A DNA stretch of 5,260 nucleotides, from contig VERC01000179.1 in NCBI GenBank assembly GCA_018882825.1, forward strand, positions 1-5,260. The letters run 5' to 3'. The DNA is from Acidimicrobiia bacterium. GTDB lineage: Bacteria; Actinomycetota; Acidimicrobiia; Acidimicrobiales; Acidimicrobilacustridaceae. Both the position numbers and the translations under genes were made by a program. The stretch's first letter is position 1. Every line of letters starts with the position of its first letter. Positions 1-4,642 of this stretch are shown here, piece after piece. Below the pieces are notes generated by a model, which worked only from the letters and a program-made list of their open reading frames with translations, was not told the DNA's origin and ran no database searches.

Positions 1-215
1 GCCTGGTAGAGCTCCGAGCCGATGATCGGCTTGATGCCGTTGTCCTTGGCCGCCTTGTAGAAGTCGAGGACCCCGTACATGTTGCCGTGATCGGTGATGC
101 CGACCGCCGGCTGACCGTCGGCCGCGGCAGCCGCCACCACCTCGGCCACCCGCGCCGCGCCATCGAGCATCGAGAACTCGGTGTGCAGATGGAGGTGGGT
201 GAAGGAGTCGGGCAC
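1..215 (-). CDS. dnaE: DNA polymerase III alpha subunit, N-terminal fragment (PHP domain)
   Basis: This is the catalytic subunit of the replicative DNA polymerase. Only the first 71 codons are present; the gene runs off the left edge. The visible protein is the start of the PHP domain. It has the His cluster HLHLHTEFSMLDG at residues 7-19, TDHGNMYG at about 41-48, and a GIKPIIGSELY segment just before the edge, all typical of bacterial DnaE N-termini. I place the start at the GTG at 213-215, which gives MPDSFTHLHLH, the usual DnaE beginning. A GGAG at 222-225 lies 5 nt upstream of it. The frame stays open upstream to a stop at 315-317, but that stretch is Pro/Gly/Ala-rich, has no family resemblance and no better start. 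The gene is divergent from the HdeD-like gene. I cannot tell from this fragment whether it is the essential DnaE1 or a DnaE2 paralogue; its position near lspA-rluD favours DnaE1. Confidence 0.93.
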   Translation of the reverse strand, partial: MPDSFTHLHLHTEFSMLDGAARVAEVVAAAAADGQPAVGITDHGNMYGVLDFYKAAKDNGIKPIIGSELYQ

Positions 216-320
216 CGGGGCTCCGGACGGGACGGTCGATCGGGGCCATTCGTCCGGGGGCGCGGCCCCGGCGGAGGGACCCCCGCCACGAATGACACGG
301 CTGTGATTCGGACTCTACCC

Positions 321-344
321 CCCGGGCCCGTCGACGTGCCCGGG
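321..344. repeat. Short inverted repeat in the dnaE / HdeD-like intergenic region
   Basis: Perfect 7-bp arms (CCCGGGC at 321-327 and GCCCGGG at 338-344) flank a 10-nt centre that itself contains the palindrome GTCGAC. The repeat lies between two divergent genes, so a terminator role is unlikely, and there is no T-run. It could be an operator, but GC-rich palindromes of this size also arise by chance in such a genome. The 216-402 gap shows nothing else clear. Confidence 0.3.
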
Positions 345-370
345 TCCCACCCCGGCCCCGACGGGCGTCG

Positions 371-376
371 TACTCT
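371..376 (+). promoter_or_regulatory. Possible -10 element for the HdeD-like gene
   Basis: TACTCT fits the TANNNT pattern of actinobacterial -10 elements. It would start transcription near 382-384 and leave a leader of about 20 nt holding the GGGAGG ribosome site. No convincing TTGAC-like -35 lies 16-19 nt upstream, so this is a weak call. Confidence 0.25.
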
Positions 377-392
377 CGCGCCACCGACGAAC

Positions 393-398
393 GGGAGG
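393..398 (+). promoter_or_regulatory. Ribosome binding site of the HdeD-like gene
   Basis: GGGAGG lies 4 nt before the ATG at 403. It is one of only two strong Shine-Dalgarno matches in the window, and it supports that ATG as the start. Confidence 0.7.
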
Positions 399-402
399 CA
401 CG

Positions 403-981
403 ATGTCCGACACCACCGAAGACCGCTCCGCACTGGATCTGTTGCGCAGTTCGCGCATCACCTCCTACGGCTTCGGGCTGCTCAGCCTGATCGCCGGCAT
501 CGTCCTCGTCGCCTGGCCCGACCGCTCGGTGGTCGTCGTGGCCCGCATCATCGGCGTCCTGTTCATCGTCACCGGGTTCGGCCAGGCGGCCGAGGCGCTG
601 ACCACCCATCGCAAGGGCTCCTACTGGGGCCTGTTGCTGCTGCGCGGCCTCATCAACCTCGGCATCGGTGTCGCCCTGTTGTTCATTCCCGAGAAGTCCA
701 CCAACGTGGTGGTGTGGCTCATCGCCCTCGACTTCCTGATCACCGGCGTGCTGGCCCTGATCGTGACGTTCATCATCCCCAAGGGAATGGGCCGTGGCTC
801 GATGTTGATCCAGGGACTCATCGGCGTCGTCCTGGCCTTCGTCATCTGGGGCATCGGTGCCGATCAGGTCAAGGACATCGCCGCCGTCGTGATCGGCATC
901 GTCCTCATCCTGCTCGGCCTGCTCTTCCTGGCCGCCGGATGGCAGTTGTCGAAGGCGGACCGGGAACTCGATCGACGCTGA
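403..981 (+). CDS. HdeD/DUF308-family six-span membrane protein
   Basis: This 192-residue integral membrane protein has a short polar N-terminus (about 1-18) and six hydrophobic segments at roughly 20-38, 42-62, 75-95, 101-125, 132-152 and 158-180. It ends in a charged tail (SKADRELDRR). The three-fold helical-hairpin pattern, the recurring turns between paired helices (WPDRS, IPEKS) and the length match the DUF308/HdeD family; E. coli HdeD is about 190 residues. HdeD is linked to acid resistance in E. coli, but the molecular activity is unknown and most actinobacterial members are uncharacterised. No catalytic motif is visible. The ATG start is fixed by GGGAGG 4 nt upstream. The gene stands alone: it is divergent from dnaE and tail-to-tail with bpa, with 4 nt between stop codons. 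It is therefore probably transcribed from its own promoter in 216-402. The family call is firm; an acid-stress role here is only inference. Confidence 0.88.
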   Translation: MSDTTEDRSALDLLRSSRITSYGFGLLSLIAGIVLVAWPDRSVVVVARIIGVLFIVTGFGQAAEALTTHRKGSYWGLLLLRGLINLGIGVALLFIPEKSTNVVVWLIALDFLITGVLALIVTFIIPKGMGRGSMLIQGLIGVVLAFVIWGIGADQVKDIAAVVIGIVLILLGLLFLAAGWQLSKADRELDRR

Positions 982-985
982 GACC

Positions 986-1492
986 TCAGAGGTAGGTCCC
1001 GGGTCGCACCTCGCCGGGCCCGGGACCGGGACCACCGGCGCCGGGGGGCAGTTGCCCCCGCATGTTCTCCAGTTGCTGGCGGGCCGCCATCTGCTGGGCG
1101 AAGAGCGTGGCCTGGATGCCGTGGAACAGGCCCTCGAGCCAGCCGACCAGTTGGGCCTGCGCCACGCGCAACTCGATCTCGGTCGGTGTCCCCTCGTCGG
1201 CGAACGGGAAGGCCAGACGTTGCAGTTCTTCGCGCAGATCAGGTGAGAGGGCCGAACCGAGCTCGTCGATCGACGTGTCGTAGATGGACCGCAGACGCTG
1301 TCGGGAGGGCACGTCCAGTTCGGTGGTGCGCACCTCGTCGAGCAGCTGCTTGATCATCGAACCGACGCGCATCACCTTGGCCGGCTCCGACACGAACTCG
1401 CGCTCGTCCGACGAGTCGCCGCCACCGTCGCCGTCGACGTCGCCGGGCAGGATCAGTTCGGCACGCTCGGGCGTCGTCCCGGAATCACTCAT
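986..1492 (-). CDS. bpa: Bacterial proteasome activator Bpa (PafE)
   Basis: This is an ATP-independent ring-forming activator that docks on the 20S proteasome and opens its gate for unfolded substrates; the M. tuberculosis member is Rv3780. The 168-residue protein has an acidic, disordered N-terminus (about 1-35, with a Gly/Asp/Ser run), then a helical core from about 36 to 145. The core holds EPAKVMRVGSMIKQLLDEVR (36-55) and AQAQLVGWLEGLFHGIQ (111-127), followed by LFAQQMAARQQLENMRGQ, all close to my memory of Rv3780. A Pro/Gly linker follows, and the protein ends in GTYL (165-168). Family members usually end in GQYL, a variant HbYX motif that inserts between proteasome alpha subunits; here Thr replaces Gln. 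The ATG has GGAG 7 nt upstream. It lies 30 nt after the phosphodiesterase gene and is probably cotranscribed with it. Proteasome genes are not in the window, so their presence is inferred. Confidence 0.92.
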   Translation of the reverse strand: MSDSGTTPERAELILPGDVDGDGGGDSSDEREFVSEPAKVMRVGSMIKQLLDEVRTTELDVPSRQRLRSIYDTSIDELGSALSPDLREELQRLAFPFADEGTPTEIELRVAQAQLVGWLEGLFHGIQATLFAQQMAARQQLENMRGQLPPGAGGPGPGPGEVRPGTYL

Positions 1493-1522
1493 GTCCTCGC
1501 TCCTCTCCGGACCGCGATCCGG

Positions 1523-2653
1523 TCAGTCGTGTCCGCCGCCGGTGGCGGCCAACAACGGTACGTACATCTCGTCGGCGGTCAACGAACCGTGGCGGGCCAC
1601 CAGACGGATGGACCCTCCATCGGCGGGATCCACGAAGGCCGCCGTGTCCCGCGACACCAGGGCCACGTCGCCCAGTCGGCCGAGCGCCGCATCGGTCACG
1701 TGCGGACCCAGCCACCCCTCGTCGATCACCTGTTCACGAGTCACCACCCAGGCGCGATCGGAGTGATGGGCCGCGGCCTCGGCCTGCAGTCCCCGGATCC
1801 GCCCCGGTCGGGCATGGAGCCAACGGAACCGCCCCTCGCCCGACTGCAGGTCCACATGGGACAACACGGCCGGGTCGGGCTCGATCAGGTCGTCGCCCAC
1901 GTCCACCTGACCATGATCGGATGTCACCACCAACACGGCGCCCGCGGGGAGCACGGCCCGCAGGTCGGCGACGAGACGATCGGCGGCTGCCACCTCGGCG
2001 TCGTAGTGGTCCCCCAGACCGAACTCGTGGGCGATCTTGTCGATCCCGTCGTAGTAGGCGTAGACGAACGGCTCGTTGCGACGCAGCGCCGCCGCCACCT
2101 CCACGACGATCGAGGACGCCACCCGCCAGCCGCGCAGCCGGGTGCGATCGAGGTGGGCCCGGGTGAATCCGGTGTCGGCGAACTCGGAGCGGGTGATCAC
2201 CACCGGACGCTGACCGAGGAACGGATCGTGCGACTGGATCGAGGCCGGCGGGATGGTGCCGCGCGCGTCTCGGCCGTCGACCGACCAGCGCAGCACGTTG
2301 AGCACCGACCGGTCGATGGCCATCCGGTACCCGATGACGCCGTGCTCGCCGGGTGCCAGTCCGGTGGCGATCGACGTCAGGGCGGTGGCGGTCGTCGACG
2401 GGGCCGCCGTGGTGATGGAGCCACCCTGCATCGCCGCCAGTGTCGGGGCGAGCGAGGTGCGATCGCACAACTGGTTCCATCCCAGTCCATCGAGCACGAG
2501 CAGCACGACCTGCTCGGCCCCCCGCGCCAGCTCGGGCAGGAACGCCGGCCAGTCCTCCGTCGGGTCGACGAGGGGTCCCATGAGTCGCGACACGCAGGCG
2601 CCGTCGTGTTCGGGGAGGACGGGCGCCCCGGGATTGGATGGTCGACGTTCCAC
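1523..2653 (-). CDS. Alkaline-phosphatase-superfamily phosphodiesterase/nucleotide pyrophosphatase
   Basis: This is a 376-residue metal-dependent phosphohydrolase of the type I phosphodiesterase/nucleotide pyrophosphatase group. In order it shows: VVLLVLDGLGWN with a metal-binding Asp (D55); APSTTATALTSIATG with the Thr nucleophile (T87 or T88); DGIDKIAHEFG with a DxxxH metal pair (D205, H209); VVTSDHGQVDVG with D246 and H247; and RHGSLTADEMYVPLL near the C-terminus with a metal-binding His (H355). All residues expected for a two-metal site are present, so it should be active. No signal peptide or membrane segment is seen, so it is probably cytoplasmic. I choose GTG at 2651-2653, with GGAGG 7 nt upstream at 2661-2665. 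The ATG at 2743 would add 30 residues of low-complexity sequence and overlap the divergent regulator. The substrate cannot be read from sequence. The gene heads a likely bicistron with bpa, 30 nt downstream. Confidence 0.87.
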   Translation of the reverse strand: MERRPSNPGAPVLPEHDGACVSRLMGPLVDPTEDWPAFLPELARGAEQVVLLVLDGLGWNQLCDRTSLAPTLAAMQGGSITTAAPSTTATALTSIATGLAPGEHGVIGYRMAIDRSVLNVLRWSVDGRDARGTIPPASIQSHDPFLGQRPVVITRSEFADTGFTRAHLDRTRLRGWRVASSIVVEVAAALRRNEPFVYAYYDGIDKIAHEFGLGDHYDAEVAAADRLVADLRAVLPAGAVLVVTSDHGQVDVGDDLIEPDPAVLSHVDLQSGEGRFRWLHARPGRIRGLQAEAAAHHSDRAWVVTREQVIDEGWLGPHVTDAALGRLGDVALVSRDTAAFVDPADGGSIRLVARHGSLTADEMYVPLLAATGGGHD

Positions 2654-2660
2654 TGGGGAT

Positions 2661-2665
2661 CCTCC
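2661..2665 (-). promoter_or_regulatory. Ribosome binding site deciding the phosphodiesterase start
   Basis: On the minus strand this reads GGAGG, 7 nt before the GTG at 2653. It is the best Shine-Dalgarno match in this region and argues for the 376-residue protein over a longer one starting at 2743. A TACCGT at 2673-2678 (minus) just upstream could be a -10 element, but no -35 is apparent. Confidence 0.65.
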
Positions 2666-2716
2666 GTCGCCCACGGTAGTGGGACGCGTCACCGATCCGG
2701 CCACGACCGCGTCACC

Positions 2717-2722
2717 TACGAT
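2717..2722 (+). promoter_or_regulatory. -10 element of the Rrf2-type regulator gene (leaderless transcript)
   Basis: TACGAT fits the TANNNT actinobacterial -10 consensus well. Its last base is 7 nt before the GTG at 2730, so transcription would start at or next to the start codon and give a leaderless mRNA. No Shine-Dalgarno site precedes either candidate start. No clear -35 is visible 16-19 nt upstream. The 67 bp between the two divergent genes would hold both promoters and any operator. Confidence 0.45.
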
Positions 2723-2729
2723 GCTCGAT

Positions 2730-3215
2730 GTGAAGGTCTCCACCCGCGGTGACTACGCCAGTCGGGCGCTGCTGTCCTTGGCGCTGCACGGCGACGAGGG
2801 TGGCCCCACCTCCGTGCGTGACATCGCCGAGCGGACCGGACTCCCCCAGCCCTACCTCGAGCAGATCCTGCTGGCCCTCAAGGGCGCGGGCCTCGTGCGG
2901 TCGAAGCGCGGCGTCGGCGGCGGGTACGTCCTCGCCCGTCGGCCGGCCGAGATCAGCCTGTCCGACATCGTGAGCGCCGTCGACGGACCGATCGTGGCCG
3001 GCGACTTCGGGCAGCCGCACACCGACGGTGCCTGCGACCACGAGGGTCAGTGTGTGCTGCTGGCCGTGTGGGACGACGTGGGCGAACACATGCGGCGCTA
3101 CCTGGAGGCCGCCACGCTGGCCGACATCGTGGCCATGGCCCGGGGCTCGGCCCGATGGCCGGCCGAGGTCGAGTCGGCCGCCACGGTCACGCCCCCGTGG
3201 GCCTCGGGTTCCTGA
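2730..3215 (+). CDS. Rrf2-family transcriptional regulator
   Basis: This is a 161-residue winged-helix repressor of the Rrf2 group, which includes the Fe-S or redox sensors IscR, NsrR and RsrR and the cluster-free CymR. It opens with MKVSTRGDYASRALLSLALH. The helix-turn-helix follows at about 27-55 (SVRDIAERTGLPQPYLEQIL), then the wing (LVRSKRGVGGGYVLAR, 55-70), ISLSDIVSAVDGP (75-87), and a Cys-containing loop with C102 and C108 before the long dimerisation helix (about 111-137). The GTG at 2730 gives the canonical family N-terminus; an ATG at 2721 would add MLD. Only two cysteines occur, spaced CX5C. IscR and NsrR have a third at about 114, which here is Trp. Asp at position 8 matches the Asp ligand position of NsrR. 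Whether it binds a cluster is undecided. It is divergent from the phosphodiesterase-bpa pair, which may be its target along with itself. Confidence 0.9.
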   Translation: MKVSTRGDYASRALLSLALHGDEGGPTSVRDIAERTGLPQPYLEQILLALKGAGLVRSKRGVGGGYVLARRPAEISLSDIVSAVDGPIVAGDFGQPHTDGACDHEGQCVLLAVWDDVGEHMRRYLEAATLADIVAMARGSARWPAEVESAATVTPPWASGS

Positions 3216-4125
3216 GCCGGTCGAGCACCGTCCGCAGATCCTCGGGCAGGGGCGACTCGAAGCGCAGCGGCGTGCCGAGCACGGGATGGTCGAGCGCCAG
3301 TTCGGCCGAGTGCAGGAACATGCGCGGCGCCGGCACGGCCGGGCGCGCGCCCCGGTAGCGCTCGTCACCGACCACGGCGTGTCCTATCGCCGCCATGTGC
3401 ACACGGATCTGGTGGGTGCGACCCGTCTCCAGTTCACACTCCAACAACGCGGTCGGCACCGGATCGGCGAAGGTCTCGAGGACGGAGTACCGGGTGCGGG
3501 CCTCGCGTCCGTTGACGCTCACCACCATCCGGGTGGGTTCACGGGCCGATCGGCCGATGGGGGCGTCGACCATCCCACCGGTCGACTCGGGAATGCCCCA
3601 CACCAGGGTGAGGTAGCGGCGCTCCACGTCATGGGCGGCCAGCATGGCCGAGAGGATCCCATGGGCCTCGGCCGTGCGCGCCACGAGCATCAGACCGGAG
3701 GTGTCCTTGTCGAGACGATGCACGATCCCGGGTCGATCGGGTTCACCCACCCCGGCGATCTCGGGGAATCGCGCAAGGAGGGCCTGCACCAGCGTGCCGG
3801 TGGCATGTCCGGCGCCCGGGTGCACGACCAGACCGGCGGGCTTGTCGATCACCAGCAGGTGCTCGTCGGCGAACACGAGGGGGACGTCGATGTCGGGTTC
3901 ACCGACGAGCGCGCTCGGTCCGGTGTCGGGATCGGCGAGCAATCGCACGACGTCGCCCTCCGCCACGCGATGAGAGCGAGTGGTGACCGGCGCGCCGTTG
4001 CACGTCACCAGGCCATCGGCCAGCCATTCGGCCACCCGGGCCCGGCTGGCTCCGGTGATCATGGCGATCGTGCGGTCGATGCGTTCACCGGCCAGCGCCG
4101 CGGGCACGACCTCTTCGACCGACAC
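3187..4125 (-). CDS. rluD: RluD-type ribosomal large-subunit pseudouridine synthase
   Basis: This enzyme isomerises uridines in 23S rRNA to pseudouridine. The 312-residue protein has an N-terminal S4-like RNA-binding domain (about 10-62: ALAGERIDRTIA, then SRARVAEWLADGLVTCNG). The RsuA/RluA-type catalytic domain follows: IDKPAGLVVHPG (93-104), then PGIVHRLDKDTSGLMLVAR (132-150) with catalytic Asp139, and LETGRTHQIRVHMAAIGHAV (232-251). Length and order match RluD/RluA family enzymes. I place the start at GTG 4123-4125, 1 nt after the lspA stop (TGA-C-GTG), which implies translational coupling. The frame is open further upstream to 4587, but that part only shadows lspA. The E. coli RluD targets (positions 1911, 1915, 1917) cannot be confirmed here, and actinobacterial members are often just called RluA family. 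The 3' end overlaps the convergent regulator gene by 29 bp. Confidence 0.92.
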   Translation of the reverse strand: MSVEEVVPAALAGERIDRTIAMITGASRARVAEWLADGLVTCNGAPVTTRSHRVAEGDVVRLLADPDTGPSALVGEPDIDVPLVFADEHLLVIDKPAGLVVHPGAGHATGTLVQALLARFPEIAGVGEPDRPGIVHRLDKDTSGLMLVARTAEAHGILSAMLAAHDVERRYLTLVWGIPESTGGMVDAPIGRSAREPTRMVVSVNGREARTRYSVLETFADPVPTALLECELETGRTHQIRVHMAAIGHAVVGDERYRGARPAVPAPRMFLHSAELALDHPVLGTPLRFESPLPEDLRTVLDRLRNPRPTGA

Positions 4126-4126
4126 G

Positions 4127-4642
4127 TCAGACCCCGGTGGCGTCGTCGGGCGCCCGCAGCATCGAGAGCACGAGGAGAATGGCACCACACACGACACCGA
4201 CGTCGGCGACGTTGAACACGGGCCACCACTGCAGGTCGATGAAGTCGATGACCCCACCACCGAAGAACCCACCATCGGAGCGAAAGGCTCGATCCAGCAC
4301 GTTGCCCACCGCGCCACCGACGATGAGGCCGAGGGCGACGGCACCGAGTCGGGTGCGCACCGAGCGGCCCTGCCACACCAACACGCCGACGACCACGAGC
4401 GCCAGCAGACCGATCCACATGCCCATGCCGGTGCCCAGACTGAACGACGCGCCGTAGTTGACGGCCAGACGGAGTCGCAGCGACCCGACGAGATCGATCG
4501 TGTCGTCTCCCAGCGAGGCGACCACCCACCACTTGGTGAGTTGATCGAAGGCGATCCACCCGATCGCCACCGCACCGAAGAGCACACGGTGGGTGGTGAC
4601 CGTCGTGGCCTCGGATGCCGCGGCGTCGTCGGTGGATGTCAC
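4127..4642 (-). CDS. lspA: Lipoprotein signal peptidase (signal peptidase II)
   Basis: This membrane aspartyl protease removes signal peptides from diacylglyceryl-modified prolipoproteins. The 171-residue protein has a polar Ser/Thr/Ala N-terminus (1-18) and four hydrophobic segments at about 19-37, 74-91, 98-115 and 146-163. Conserved LspA motifs appear in order: FDQLTKWWV (D33, Q34, K37), VNYGASFS (N62, F67), GGAVGNVLDR (N114 and catalytic D117), and PVFNVADVGV (N144 and catalytic D147). Both catalytic aspartates are present, so it should be active. I choose GTG at 4640-4642, which overlaps the upstream stop as GTGA (4-nt overlap). An ATG at 4687 in the same frame would only add residues that shadow the neighbour's end. 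There is no Shine-Dalgarno at a useful distance, so translation is probably coupled. It is followed 1 nt later by rluD, a pairing also known from other actinobacteria. Confidence 0.94.
   Translation of the reverse strand: MTSTDDAAASEATTVTTHRVLFGAVAIGWIAFDQLTKWWVVASLGDDTIDLVGSLRLRLAVNYGASFSLGTGMGMWIGLLALVVVGVLVWQGRSVRTRLGAVALGLIVGGAVGNVLDRAFRSDGGFFGGGVIDFIDLQWWPVFNVADVGVVCGAILLVLSMLRAPDDATGV

Noticed and set aside
978..989. CTGAG/CTCAG inverted repeat as a bidirectional terminator between the HdeD-like gene and bpa
   Set aside because: The arms are 5 bp with a 2-nt centre, too tight for a hairpin, and no T-run follows. The symmetry comes mainly from the two facing stop codons.
87..995. A 302-codon plus-strand frame covering the dnaE start and the HdeD-like gene
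   Set aside because: It is Arg/His/Gly/Pro-rich low-complexity sequence that overlaps two well supported genes and has no family resemblance.
2654..2743. Longer phosphodiesterase starting at 2743
   Set aside because: It would overlap the divergent regulator start, adds unsupported residues, and ignores the GGAGG placed 7 nt before the GTG at 2653.
1529..2752. A 407-codon open frame on the plus strand opposite the phosphodiesterase
   Set aside because: Its translation is rich in His, Arg, Gly and Gln with no recognisable motif. The minus strand carries an intact metal-site motif set. It is a shadow frame due to high GC.
3028..4215. A 395-codon plus-strand frame opposite rluD
   Set aside because: It has no motifs and lies antisense to the complete rluD catalytic domain.
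4126..4587. Extended N-terminus for rluD reading through lspA
   Set aside because: The extension is a Ser/Arg/Trp/Cys-rich shadow of lspA. The RluD family start fits the GTG at 4125 directly after the lspA stop.
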